From: Candidatus Gastranaerophilales bacterium
GTDB taxonomy: Bacteria; Cyanobacteriota; Vampirovibrionia; Gastranaerophilales; Gastranaerophilaceae
Direction of reading: 5' to 3'
DNA length: 21,894 nucleotides
Assembly: GCA_910587815.1 (NCBI GenBank)
Contig: CAJUNK010000020.1
Span: forward strand, 2,159-24,052
Shown in pieces: positions 1-7,308 of the stretch; within the stretch, counting starts at the first letter, position 1, and every line of letters begins with the position of its first letter. Below the pieces are notes generated by a model. The model worked only from the letters and a program-made list of their open reading frames with translations. It did no database searches and was not told the DNA's origin. The translations under genes and the position numbers were made by a program.

Positions 1-3
1 GAA

Positions 4-20
4 CCCTCGATATAAGAGGG
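4..20. other. Short stem-loop, possibly the edge of a tRNA relic
   Basis: CCCTC and GAGGG form a perfect 5-bp stem around a 7-base loop. Read on the minus strand, the window edge ends in GAGGGTTC, which looks like the start of a tRNA T-arm, and bases 29-52 resemble a D-arm. I could not fold an intact anticodon arm, and the element is cut by the window start, so an intact tRNA is not supported. Confidence 0.25.
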
Positions 21-62
21 TGAGAATGCTACATTGGCTACTTAGTGAGCACAATTTGAGTA

Positions 63-725
63 TTAAATATTATTGCTGCACCATTTTATAAGCTTTTTGT
101 ATAAAGTTTCAATTTCTTTTTCATCTAAAGAAGTAATTTTATCTTTTTCTATGCAAATGTTTAAAATTTCCATATCATCCCCTAAAAGCACAGTTGATAG
201 CTGCTTTTTGGTTGGAATATAATTATTTGTTTTAATAAAATGTTTTGCCTGCAAAATAAAAAATGTCATTTTGTATAGATTTCTTAAATTTTCTTTATAA
301 TTATTAGAATGCACAAAACTATGAACAGATGCATGGTATAAATTTTCACACCCTGTTTTAATAGATTTTTTAATATCATCAATTTTTGGCGGCTGGATTA
401 TTTTTTCTAAATTTCCAAATATCGGCTTTGTATCATAAAAAAATTGAAATAAATCTGCCTTTGTCCAGTTTTGAATTTCATTCTTTCCTGAAATAAAACC
501 GCAGGCCTTATCTTTATTTTGCATATTATCAATTATTGAACGGTATATTTTTAAATCATCAAAATTTAATTCATCTAAAATAACAACTAAATCAATATCA
601 CTTTCTTTTGTGGTTTCATTTCTGCCGTAGCTTCCTTGCAGGCCTATAAATAGCAGTCTTTCTAAAAAAGTATCTTGCAGTCTTTTTGTTATATTATCTA
701 ACCATTTTTCAATACTAAATGTCAT
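63..725 (-). CDS. Nucleotidyltransferase-fold (MNT/KNTase-like) protein
   Basis: About 220 aa. Near residue 31 it shows the nucleotidyltransferase signature GSYGRNETTKESDIDLVV: a GS motif followed by DxD, the metal-binding acidic pair of the polymerase-beta superfamily. The rest is predicted to be mostly helical, as in the C-terminal domains of kanamycin-nucleotidyltransferase-like or MNT/HEPN-like proteins. I chose the ATG at 725 because a GGGAG lies about 9 bases upstream. Longer in-frame starts (770, 860) would run into the promoter or coding region of the divergent gene at 791 and lack a ribosome site. The substrate is unknown: it could modify a small molecule, a tRNA or a protein. No HEPN partner gene is adjacent, so a toxin-antitoxin role is not supported. 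Confidence 0.75.
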   Translation of the reverse strand: MTFSIEKWLDNITKRLQDTFLERLLFIGLQGSYGRNETTKESDIDLVVILDELNFDDLKIYRSIIDNMQNKDKACGFISGKNEIQNWTKADLFQFFYDTKPIFGNLEKIIQPPKIDDIKKSIKTGCENLYHASVHSFVHSNNYKENLRNLYKMTFFILQAKHFIKTNNYIPTKKQLSTVLLGDDMEILNICIEKDKITSLDEKEIETLYKKLIKWCSNNI

Positions 726-731
726 ATTTTT

Positions 732-762
732 TTGCTCCCATGCTGTCTTTTCTTTATATAAT
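732..762 (+). promoter_or_regulatory. Candidate promoter of the M48 peptidase gene
   Basis: TTGCTC (732-737) lies 17 bases before TATATA (755-760), or 19 before TATAAT (757-762). Transcription would start near 768. The strong ribosome site AAGGAGG ends about 5 bases before the ATG at 791. The element overlaps the 5' region of the divergent minus-strand gene. Confidence 0.45.
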
Positions 763-790
763 ATTTTCATAAAATAAACAAGGAGGAGAT

Positions 791-1630
791 ATGAAAAAGA
801 TTTTAGGTTTATTATTAAGCTTGATTTTTGGCTTACAGATGTCATCTTTTGCTGCCACAAACTGGACAGCTCAATCTAACGTAAACAGAGTAAATACAAT
901 AGGAAAAGCATTATTGTCAAAAAATAATCTGCCGACAAAAATCACTTTTAAAGTGGTGGAAACTGATGAAATTAATGCTTTTGCAAATGCAGATAAAGAA
1001 ATTTGTGTCTATACTGGGCTTTTAAAATTTGTAAATAATGATGCAGAGCTTGCAGGTGTTATTGCACATGAAATAGGCCATATCGTAAATAATCATGTTG
1101 CAAAACAAAATGTAATTAACACCATTACATCTACTGCAATTTATAATGCAAACCTTGATTCAAGAATAAAAGCAGGTGCTAATACTGCAAATAATTTAAC
1201 AATGCTTAAAATGTCAAGAAGTGAAGAATATGAGGCTGATATTACAGGCGTAGATTTAATGACAAAAGCTGGATATAATCCACTAGCTATGGTTTCTGTT
1301 TTATATAAAATAGGCGGCAGCTATGCTGATTTTACATCAGACCACCCATCGGGCGATAAAAGAACAATGTATATTTATGATTACATAACATACACATACC
1401 CTGCAAAGGCAAAAGTAGGCTATTCAACAGATTCTTATAAAAAATTTATGGCTTATGCAAATCCTATAATTAAAACAAGAAATTCTAATCCAAAAAAAGT
1501 TGCTTCATTTAATAAAAAACAAGAAAAACTTAAAGCAAAACGTTTAGCCAAGCTTGAAAAATATAAAAATGCAAAAGATTCAAATCTTTGGGACAAATCA
1601 TTTAATGCAATAAGAGCTGTTTCATATTAG
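791..1630 (+). CDS. Secreted M48-family zinc metallopeptidase
   Basis: 279 aa. It starts with a signal peptide (about residues 1-22, MKKILGLLLS..., ending in SSFAA), so it should act in the periplasm or as an envelope protein. The zinc site is visible: HEIGH at 93-97 and, about 50 residues later, the EYEAD block (146-150), which gives the ExxxD third-ligand motif of the M48 family. HPSGDKR further on matches the conserved HPxxxxR segment. Family knowledge points to quality control of envelope or outer-membrane proteins (LoiP/BepA-like), but there is no TPR domain and the length fits the short secreted class. The Lys-rich C-terminal tail (about 230-265) is outside the peptidase core. The AAGGAGG ribosome site fixes the start, and a terminator follows at 1641, so it is probably monocistronic. 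Confidence 0.93.
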   Translation: MKKILGLLLSLIFGLQMSSFAATNWTAQSNVNRVNTIGKALLSKNNLPTKITFKVVETDEINAFANADKEICVYTGLLKFVNNDAELAGVIAHEIGHIVNNHVAKQNVINTITSTAIYNANLDSRIKAGANTANNLTMLKMSRSEEYEADITGVDLMTKAGYNPLAMVSVLYKIGGSYADFTSDHPSGDKRTMYIYDYITYTYPAKAKVGYSTDSYKKFMAYANPIIKTRNSNPKKVASFNKKQEKLKAKRLAKLEKYKNAKDSNLWDKSFNAIRAVSY

Positions 1631-1640
1631 ATTTATTTTA

Positions 1641-1665
1641 GGCTCCTATTTTTAGGAGCCTTTTT
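1641..1665 (+). terminator. Rho-independent terminator after the M48 gene
   Basis: GGCTCCTA and TAGGAGCC form a perfect 8-bp stem with a TTTT loop, followed directly by TTTTT. It ends the peptidase transcript 11 bases past the stop codon. Confidence 0.93.
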
Positions 1666-1682
1666 ATAAAGAAGGAAAAATT

Positions 1683-2378
1683 ATGAAAACGATTGGTATT
1701 ATTGGTGGAATGAGTTTTGAATCCACCATTGAATATTATAGAATTATAAACGAAGAAATAAACAAGCGCCTTGGTAGTTTGCACAGTGCAAAAATGCTTA
1801 TTGAAAGCTATGATTTTGATGAAATAGAAAAATTGCAGGCTGCTGAAAATTGGACAAAATTAACCGATATTTTGATTAAATCTGCAAAAAAACTTGAAAA
1901 AGCTGGCGCTGATTATATTGCAATTGCAACAAACACAATGCATCTTATGGCAGATGATGTACAGAAAAATATTCAAATTCCATTAATTCATATAACAGAA
2001 GCTGCTGCAAATATTATAAAATCTGAAAATATAAATACCGTGGCGCTTTTTGGTACTATATATACGATGACAAAGCCTTTTTATAAAGATAAATTGAAAA
2101 ATGATTTTAATATAAATGTAATCATTCCTGAAACATTTGAACAAGAAATCATAAATGATGTTATTTATAATGAACTATGTAAAGGAATAATAAAAGATAG
2201 TTCAAAAGAAAAATTGCATAAAATCATTGAAAATTGCAAATTAAAAGGGGCTAAAGCTTTGGTTTTAGGATGCACAGAGCTTCCAAATATTATAAAAGAA
2301 AGCAATATAGAAAATGTAAAAATTATCAATACAACACAAGCTCATTGTCTAGAGATAGCAAATAAAATTATTAACTAG
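1683..2378 (+). CDS. Aspartate/glutamate racemase family (YgeA-like)
   Basis: 231 aa, the usual length of the family. It interconverts L- and D-forms of acidic amino acids without a cofactor, and D-amino acids feed peptidoglycan synthesis or signalling. The N-terminus has the MKTIGIIGGM motif. Instead of two catalytic cysteines, the first site is Thr83 (in ATNTMH) and the second is Cys197 (in LGCTEL). As I recall, the E. coli L-Asp/Glu racemase YgeA has this same Thr/Cys pair at these same positions. That makes it more likely to be YgeA-type than a MurI glutamate racemase. The start ATG follows GAAGGA. It lies downstream of a terminator and so has its own promoter or depends on readthrough. 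Confidence 0.9.
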   Translation: MKTIGIIGGMSFESTIEYYRIINEEINKRLGSLHSAKMLIESYDFDEIEKLQAAENWTKLTDILIKSAKKLEKAGADYIAIATNTMHLMADDVQKNIQIPLIHITEAAANIIKSENINTVALFGTIYTMTKPFYKDKLKNDFNINVIIPETFEQEIINDVIYNELCKGIIKDSSKEKLHKIIENCKLKGAKALVLGCTELPNIIKESNIENVKIINTTQAHCLEIANKIIN

Positions 2379-2441
2379 GTAATTTTATTTTTTTCCATGT
2401 TTTATATATTTGCAAAATTTATATTATTTTTCGGAGAAATT

Positions 2442-3089
2442 ATGAAAATATTGCCATTTTTTAATAATATGCCTTTTGGCAAAACGCTTTTAAATAAAAC
2501 TTGTCTAAAAACTACTGATGGAAATTTAAAATCTGTAAATTTTGTTGAATATAATCCTTTAGATGATGATGACATTAAGCAATTTAACGAAATTAGTCGT
2601 ACTTGGAAAAACACACTTTATACACATGAAATTGTTGATGCTTTTGAATTATCTAAAGAAAAAATGACGAGTTGTGATAAATTTAATTCATGTCATGATT
2701 TTTTCTATGGTATAGAAGATGAAAATGGCGAAACGCTTGGCATAGCAAATATATTTGATTGGGACACAATTGGGTTTAAAATGCCATCAAGACGTATTGA
2801 TATAAGTTATCTTCAGACGCATCCAAATGAAAAATTTTCTGTTAATAAAAATCCAAACCGAAGATATAAAGGAATTGGAGAAACACTTGTTGCTGAAATT
2901 GTAAAAAAGGCAAAGTTTGATAATAAAGCAAAAATAAATGTTGTATCTAGTAATGAAAATTTTTGGACAAAAAGTGAACTTTTTAATTTTACAAAGCCTG
3001 ATGAAGCCGCTGAAATTGCACCTTCAAGGTGTTTGCAGCGTGAAGATTTTGATAAGTTTGTAAAATATGTTGAAGATAAAAAAATATAA
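2442..3089 (+). CDS. GNAT-like acetyltransferase-fold protein
   Basis: 215 aa from the ATG at 2442, preceded by CGGAG 6 bases upstream. An upstream in-frame ATG at 2397 has no ribosome site and would add an unlikely hydrophobic leader. The only recognisable element is RYKGIGETLVAEIVKKA (141-157), which fits the GNAT motif A pattern RxxGxG followed by a helix and would bind the acetyl-CoA pyrophosphate. Before it, the GxxLGIAxIF and IDISYL strands fit the GNAT core. The C-terminus (FNFTKPDEAAEIAPSRCLQREDF) is not one I recognise. The first 35 residues (PFFNNMPFGKTLL) look like the low-complexity leaders seen in other proteins of this genome. Substrate unknown. The metalloprotease gene 52 bases downstream may have its own promoter. 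Confidence 0.6.
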   Translation: MKILPFFNNMPFGKTLLNKTCLKTTDGNLKSVNFVEYNPLDDDDIKQFNEISRTWKNTLYTHEIVDAFELSKEKMTSCDKFNSCHDFFYGIEDENGETLGIANIFDWDTIGFKMPSRRIDISYLQTHPNEKFSVNKNPNRRYKGIGETLVAEIVKKAKFDNKAKINVVSSNENFWTKSELFNFTKPDEAAEIAPSRCLQREDFDKFVKYVEDKKI

Positions 3090-3101
3090 ACATGAGCAAT
3101 T

Positions 3102-3131
3102 TTGACCTTTTTGATTTTTTATTATTAATAT
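3102..3131 (+). promoter_or_regulatory. Candidate promoter giving a very short leader
   Basis: TTGACC (3102-3107), an 18-base spacer, then TAATAT (3126-3131). The predicted start of transcription (about 3138) is only about 4 bases before the ATG at 3142, and no Shine-Dalgarno sequence is visible. Confidence 0.45.
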
Positions 3132-3141
3132 AAGTAAAATA

Positions 3142-4419
3142 ATGAATACAAATTTAAATTCACAAGTGTTTAATATTATATCAAACGGCACAAAAGTGCC
3201 GAATTTTTATCCGCAACAAAATTCCTATTATGCAAATAATATCCAAGAAGCTGATGAATTTATAAAAAATACAGATGCTGCAAAAGAAAATATTCAAAAT
3301 CCTGATTCTAAAAAGAAAAATAAAAAAGGAAAAACTGCTGCAATAATCGGGCTTGCCATTGCAGGGGTTGTAGCAGGTGCTTCTTATCTTTTGTTTAAAA
3401 GGAATTTTCGTCCTGCAAATTTTGAAGAAAATATAAAATTTATAAAAGCGTCCACAATGGATGAAGCTAAAGATTTTGCCCAAAAACACTTTGGCGTGCA
3501 AGAATTTAATTTTGGCGATGATATTGAATTTGCAAACTGGGTAAATGAAGGGCTTACAAATATAAATAATCGTTTTAAGGGTAAAGCCCATATGCCAAAA
3601 ATTCTTGCATTTACTGATGGTATTGATTCAACAAAAAAAGAAATGCATAGTCTTGCAATAACAAATGGTTTTACCAAATCCATTGTTTTTGATAAAAAAT
3701 CCCTTGCAAAAGAAAAGCTTCTAAAAGATTTTCTTGCAAAAACAGATGGTTTATTTGAAAGAACAAAAGATGGCAAGGTTGTGCCAAAAACAACGCTTGT
3801 TGCAATGGATTATAAAAAAGGAAAAGAACTCGGGGCACTTTGGGATAAAGCAGATAAGGCAAGAAAAGATACAAGCCTTATTTCAAGGTTTGATTTATTA
3901 ACAGGCACCTTTAAATATGAAGACTATATATCAATTTGTGTGAACCCTTCAGGTGTTATGTATGAAATTTTAGACAATAAAAAAATAATGAAAATTTTTG
4001 AAGATAAAGGCGTAAAAATTGATTTGGACGCATTTTTAAAACTGGATACAAAAGGACAGATAAAATACATAGGGAAAAAATGTAATGAAGCAAAAATTGT
4101 AAGACTTAATCTTCCTGGCTCAAAAAGGGGAAATACGCAATTTGATATACTAAACCATGAAATGGGACACCTGCAACACCATGGTGCAAGAACAATATTT
4201 GATGACTTTTTTGGAAGGTTGTCTGATAAATCTTGTGGTAAATTTAAGACTGACAGGAATTCTCAAAAAATAGCAGGAAAAATTTCCTGGTATGCAAAGG
4301 AGGACCCGAAAGAATTTGTTGCAGAAACATTTAATGCAATGATGTCAAATGTTAAGGTGCCTGATGATGTTATGGATTTATATAAATATTATAAAGGCCC
4401 GGTGTTTCCAAATATTTAA
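3142..4419 (+). CDS. Membrane-anchored HEMGH zinc-metalloprotease-like protein
   Basis: 425 aa. Residues 1-62 are polar and Asn/Lys-rich, ending in a KKKNKKGK cluster. Residues 65-85 form one hydrophobic segment (TAAIIGLAIAGVVAGASYLLF) followed by KR, so the protein is probably single-pass with a large C-terminal domain. HEMGH at 339-343, inside ILNHEMGHLQHHG, is a zincin motif. About 50 residues later DPKEFVAETF (389-398) provides glutamates 391 and 395 as possible third ligands, the spacing expected for a gluzincin. I do not recognise the family, and the region 90-330 has no motif I know. Topology (whether the protease faces the periplasm) is not decided by the sequence. No Shine-Dalgarno sequence. 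Its last 4 bases overlap the 3' end of the convergent P-type ATPase gene. Confidence 0.75.
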   Translation: MNTNLNSQVFNIISNGTKVPNFYPQQNSYYANNIQEADEFIKNTDAAKENIQNPDSKKKNKKGKTAAIIGLAIAGVVAGASYLLFKRNFRPANFEENIKFIKASTMDEAKDFAQKHFGVQEFNFGDDIEFANWVNEGLTNINNRFKGKAHMPKILAFTDGIDSTKKEMHSLAITNGFTKSIVFDKKSLAKEKLLKDFLAKTDGLFERTKDGKVVPKTTLVAMDYKKGKELGALWDKADKARKDTSLISRFDLLTGTFKYEDYISICVNPSGVMYEILDNKKIMKIFEDKGVKIDLDAFLKLDTKGQIKYIGKKCNEAKIVRLNLPGSKRGNTQFDILNHEMGHLQHHGARTIFDDFFGRLSDKSCGKFKTDRNSQKIAGKISWYAKEDPKEFVAETFNAMMSNVKVPDDVMDLYKYYKGPVFPNI

Positions 4420-6326
4420 ATTTTCCGTCCCAATATTCTTAAAGAATTTATTATTGAAATAATTGATGTGCCAACATCTGCAAAAACAGCACCCCACATT
4501 GAAACCAGGCCAACAGCGCCAAAGATAAGAAATAAAATTTTAACAGATAGAATGAAAACGATATTTTCTTTTACTATCCTTAATGTTTTTTTGGAAATTT
4601 CAACAGTCTTGTTTATTTTTTCTAATTTATCATCCATTATAACAATGTCGCATGCTTCAATTGCAGCATCAGAACCTATTTTGCCCATTGCAATTCCAAT
4701 ATCTGCCCTTGCAAGCACTGGCGCATCATTTATTCCATCTCCAACATAAATTAAAGTTTCGCTTGGTTTATTTAGTTTCATTAAATTTTCAAGCACTTCC
4801 ACCTTTTGATTCGGTAAAAGATTGTAATATATTTCATCAATATTAAGCTTATTTTGTATCCTTTGTGCGGATGCTTCTGTATCCCCTGTTAACATTACAG
4901 TTTTTTTAATCCCTGATTTTTTAAGGTTTGTTATTGTATTTTGTGCATCATCTTTAATGTCATCTGAAACTGTAATGCATCCTAAATAGTTGTTATTTTG
5001 AGCAATGAATAAAGATGTATTTTCTATATTTAAAATAGGAATGTCAATGTTGAATTTTTGCAGCATTTCATAATTTCCAACAATTGTGTTTTTGTTGAAT
5101 ATATCAGATGTTACTCCAAGTCCTGCAAATTCTTTTATATTTTTTATATAGGAAATATCAATATTTTCTTTGTATGCTGATTTTATGGATTGAGCTATCG
5201 GGTGATTAGAAAAGTGTTCCGCATAAGCTGCTATTTTTAAAAGTTCATCCTTGGATATTATTTCACTGCCATTTGCATCTTTTGCAGGGAAAATATCTGA
5301 CACCTGAAAGCGGCCTTTTGTAAGTGTTCCTGTCTTATCAAAAGCTATAGTTTTTGCATTGCTTGAGGTTTCAAGATAGTTGCCGCCTTTAATTAAAATG
5401 CCGTCTAATGATGCACGGCCTATTCCTGCAAAAAATCCAAGAGGAATAGATATAGCAAGGGCGCATGGGCATGATATTACAAGGAAAATTAGTGCGCGCT
5501 TAAACCATACAGAATGCCACACTGGAAACTCTCCCAAGCACAATGGTACTACAAAGGCAAGTATAATGGCGAAGCTGACAACAATAGGTGTATATATTTT
5601 TGCAAATTTTGTTATGAAATTTTCCGTTTTCGCTTTTTTAGAAGCAGCATTTGCTACCATATCTAAAATTTTTGAAACTGTAGAATTTTTAAATTCTTTT
5701 TCGACCTTGATTTTTATCATCCCGTTAAGAACGATGCATCCGCTCATAACTTCGTTTGTTGGAGAAATGTTTCTTGGAATAGCTTCTCCTGTGAGATTCG
5801 AGGTGTCTATTGAGGCAAAACCCTCTAATACTGTACCATCTAGTGGTATTTTTTCTCCTGGTTTAACCACAATAATATCATTAATTTTAACATCTAAAGG
5901 GTTTGTTTGAACGATTTTACCATCTATTTCCACATTTGCAATTTCAGGCTTTATATTCATTAAGTCAGAAATTGATTTTTTAGATTTTTCAACTGCCCTG
6001 TGGCAAAAATATTCTCCCGTTTGATATAACATCATTACCATTAAAGCTTCCGGGTATTCACCTATTAAAAATGCACCAAATGTTGCGATGCTCATTAAAA
6101 AATTTTCATCAAAAAAATGTTTTGAAAGTACATTTTTGAAAGCATTTATTATAACATCATAAGCAATAATGATATATGCTATTATATAGCCTGCTAATTT
6201 TAATGTATGATTAGGCTTTATAATAATTAAACATACAAAAACAATAAGAGTGCATATTATCCTTGCAGGCATTTTCCACTCATTATGGTGCTTTTGACAG
6301 TTTTCTTCATTGTGATGATTACACAT
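4416..6326 (-). CDS. cadA: Zn/Cd/Pb-exporting P1B-type ATPase
   Basis: 636 aa inner-membrane metal pump. All core motifs are present: TGE (179-181), the membrane metal site CPC (286-288), DKTGTLT with the phosphorylated Asp330, HP (375-376) and GDGINDAP (529-536). Lys596 and the DxG of TM8 (Asp617-Val-Gly619) are the P1B-2 signature, which points to Zn2+/Cd2+/Pb2+ rather than Cu+. The usual N-terminal HMA domain is missing. It is replaced by a short Cys/His-rich tail (C2, H4, H5, C10, H13, H14) that could bind metal. AGAGG 6 bases upstream supports the start. It is transcribed divergently from an ArsR regulator, with an operator inside its promoter, so metal-relieved repression is expected. 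Confidence 0.97.
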   Translation of the reverse strand: MCNHHNEENCQKHHNEWKMPARIICTLIVFVCLIIIKPNHTLKLAGYIIAYIIIAYDVIINAFKNVLSKHFFDENFLMSIATFGAFLIGEYPEALMVMMLYQTGEYFCHRAVEKSKKSISDLMNIKPEIANVEIDGKIVQTNPLDVKINDIIVVKPGEKIPLDGTVLEGFASIDTSNLTGEAIPRNISPTNEVMSGCIVLNGMIKIKVEKEFKNSTVSKILDMVANAASKKAKTENFITKFAKIYTPIVVSFAIILAFVVPLCLGEFPVWHSVWFKRALIFLVISCPCALAISIPLGFFAGIGRASLDGILIKGGNYLETSSNAKTIAFDKTGTLTKGRFQVSDIFPAKDANGSEIISKDELLKIAAYAEHFSNHPIAQSIKSAYKENIDISYIKNIKEFAGLGVTSDIFNKNTIVGNYEMLQKFNIDIPILNIENTSLFIAQNNNYLGCITVSDDIKDDAQNTITNLKKSGIKKTVMLTGDTEASAQRIQNKLNIDEIYYNLLPNQKVEVLENLMKLNKPSETLIYVGDGINDAPVLARADIGIAMGKIGSDAAIEACDIVIMDDKLEKINKTVEISKKTLRIVKENIVFILSVKILFLIFGAVGLVSMWGAVFADVGTSIISIINSLRILGRKI

Positions 6327-6355
6327 AAAAAACCTCTGCTATTTTCTGTTTTATA

Positions 6356-6373
6356 GTTGAATATTTGTTCAAC
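6356..6373. promoter_or_regulatory. ArsR/SmtB operator, site 1
   Basis: GTTGAA-N6-TTCAAC is a perfect inverted repeat of the TTGAA-N6-TTCAA kind bound by SmtB/CzrA/CadC-type repressors. It lies between the cadA-type start codon and that gene's -10 element, where a bound repressor would also block elongation. It overlaps the -35 candidate of the regulator gene. Confidence 0.75.
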
Positions 6374-6392
6374 TATATATTAGTATTATAAT
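6365..6392 (+). promoter_or_regulatory. Candidate promoter of the arsR-type gene
   Basis: TTGTTC (6365-6370), a 16-base spacer, then TATAAT (6387-6392). It overlaps both operators, so the regulator should repress itself. The leader to the ATG at 6477 would be about 75-80 bases. Confidence 0.5.
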
Positions 6393-6414
6393 TGAACAAC
6401 TATTCAATTGTCAA
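6385..6414 (-). promoter_or_regulatory. Consensus promoter of the P-type ATPase gene
   Basis: On the minus strand there is a perfect TTGACA (6409-6414) and a perfect TATAAT (6385-6390), separated by 18 bases. Operator site 2 fills the spacer exactly. This is the classic arrangement for a strong promoter held off by a metal-sensing repressor. Confidence 0.85.
6390..6409. promoter_or_regulatory. ArsR/SmtB operator, site 2
   Basis: AATTGAA-N6-TTCAATT is a perfect 7+7 inverted repeat with the same TTGAA-N6-TTCAA core as site 1. It lies between the -35 and -10 of the minus-strand ATPase promoter, and partly over the -10 of the plus-strand promoter. The centres of the two sites are about 35 bases apart. 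Confidence 0.8.
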
Positions 6415-6476
6415 GAGTTAGGCTTTATGCAAATAATGATTTGACAATTTATTTGCCAAAAAATTATAATGAACTA

Positions 6477-6803
6477 ATGATGAACAATAAAAAAAATAAC
6501 AAAATATCTGCACCTGATATGCCTGAAACAAATACGTTATATGAACTTTCTGATTTTTTTAAAGTTATGGGTGATTCAACAAGAATTCAGTTATTATGGG
6601 CACTTGAAGGCGGAAGAATGTGCGTTAATGATTTAGCAAGCCTTTTAAATATGACAAAATCTGCCGTTTCTCATCAATTGAAGGTTTTAAGGACAGCAAA
6701 ACTTGTAAAACCTGAAAAAGAAGGCAAAAACGTATATTATTCTTTAGATGATGCGCATATAAAAACAATTCTTGAGATGGCGCTTGAACATGTTATGGAA
6801 TAG
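6477..6803 (+). CDS. ArsR/SmtB-family zinc-type metalloregulator
   Basis: 108 aa from the ATG at 6477 (an ATG also follows at 6480). An upstream in-frame TTG at 6408 lies inside the operator/promoter and is not credible. The winged-helix core is clear, with the recognition helix at TKSAVSHQLKVLR. Near the C-terminus the sequence DAHIKTILEMALEHVME gives Asp-x-His-x10-His-x2-Glu, the spacing of the SmtB alpha-5 zinc site (D104, H106, H117, E120). A single Cys in RMCVNDLA is all that remains of the CadC-type alpha-3N site. This suggests a Zn (possibly also Cd/Co) sensor that represses the divergent P1B ATPase and itself. No good Shine-Dalgarno sequence is visible. Confidence 0.92.
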   Translation: MMNNKKNNKISAPDMPETNTLYELSDFFKVMGDSTRIQLLWALEGGRMCVNDLASLLNMTKSAVSHQLKVLRTAKLVKPEKEGKNVYYSLDDAHIKTILEMALEHVME

Positions 6804-6821
6804 CTTTTTGTACTAAAATAC

Positions 6822-6852
6822 TTGACTTGGAGTTTGCTTTAAATGCTAAGCT
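6822..6852 (+). promoter_or_regulatory. MerR-type promoter with 19-bp spacer
   Basis: TTGACT (6822-6827), 19 bases, then TAAGCT (6847-6852). A 19-bp spacer is the hallmark of promoters activated by MerR-family DNA distortion. The spacer begins TGGAGTT, which resembles the left half-site of AdhR/NmlR operators (CTTGGAGT...ACTCCAAG). The right half (GCTTTAA) is degenerate. Confidence 0.5.
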
Positions 6853-6881
6853 AATTTTAATAGATAAATTTAGGAATTTAT

Positions 6882-7277
6882 ATGAAAATATCCGAAGTAA
6901 GTAAAAAATACGATATTTCAGCTGATACGCTGAGATATTATGAAAAAATGGGACTTTTACCTAATGTAAAGAAAAATTCAAGCGGCATTAGGGATTATTC
7001 TGAAAGTGATTGCGGCTGGGTGGAATTTATTAAATGTATGCGTGGTGCAGGACTTTCAGTAGAGGTTTTGGCAAGATATATTGAACTTTTCTATAAGGGT
7101 GATGAAACAAGAGAAGAAAGAAAGCAAATATTGATTAATGAACGGGAAAAGCTTATAGAAAAACGTGACAACATACAAAATACAATTGATAGGCTTGAAT
7201 ATAAGATAAATACATACAATAATACAATCATCGAAAAGGAAAAGGAACTTTTAGGCGGAAGTAAAATTAAACCATAA
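6882..7277 (+). CDS. MerR-family regulator, AdhR/NmlR-like
   Basis: 131 aa. The N-terminal winged-helix domain (MKISEVSKKY...TLRYYEKMGLL, residues 1-27, then the wing to about 40) is typical of MerR, and residues 80-120 form the dimerisation coiled coil. The only cysteines are Cys44 and Cys52, with Cys52 in FIKCMRGAGLSVEVL. Bacillus AdhR is known to sense formaldehyde or methylglyoxal through a cysteine at position 52, and the surrounding sequence also fits AdhR/NmlR. The metal-binding C-terminal cysteines of classic MerR are absent. No dehydrogenase or reductase lies beside it, so the likely target is its own promoter and genes elsewhere. An aldehyde dehydrogenase gene lies about 5.7 kb away. 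TAGGAA precedes the ATG. Confidence 0.9.
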   Translation: MKISEVSKKYDISADTLRYYEKMGLLPNVKKNSSGIRDYSESDCGWVEFIKCMRGAGLSVEVLARYIELFYKGDETREERKQILINEREKLIEKRDNIQNTIDRLEYKINTYNNTIIEKEKELLGGSKIKP

Positions 7278-7308
7278 AAGGCGCTAATTTAATTTAAAAT
7301 GCGCCTTT
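7277..7308. terminator. Terminator after the MerR gene
   Basis: AAAGGCGC (7277-7284) pairs perfectly with GCGCCTTT (7301-7308) across a 16-base AT-rich loop. It begins within the MerR stop codon. The T-run is short, and the symmetry would let it also act on a minus-strand transcript. Confidence 0.6.

Noticed and set aside
1..60. Possible minus-strand tRNA at the window start
   Set aside because: GAGGGTTC and a D-arm-like stretch are present, but no anticodon arm of proper geometry can be drawn and the 3' part is outside the window.
726..860. Longer N-terminus for the nucleotidyltransferase gene
   Set aside because: It overlaps the start and signal peptide of the divergent M48 gene, has no ribosome site, and the region upstream of 770 on that strand reads CTCCTCC, the complement of the other gene's ribosome site.
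5380..5910. 176-codon plus-strand open frame opposite the P-type ATPase
   Set aside because: It is a shadow of the conserved ATPase core on the other strand, without a ribosome site or recognisable domain.
6408..6476. TTG start for the ArsR regulator
   Set aside because: The TTG lies inside operator 2 and overlaps the -35 region of the divergent promoter, so it is unlikely to be in the mRNA far enough downstream to be translated.
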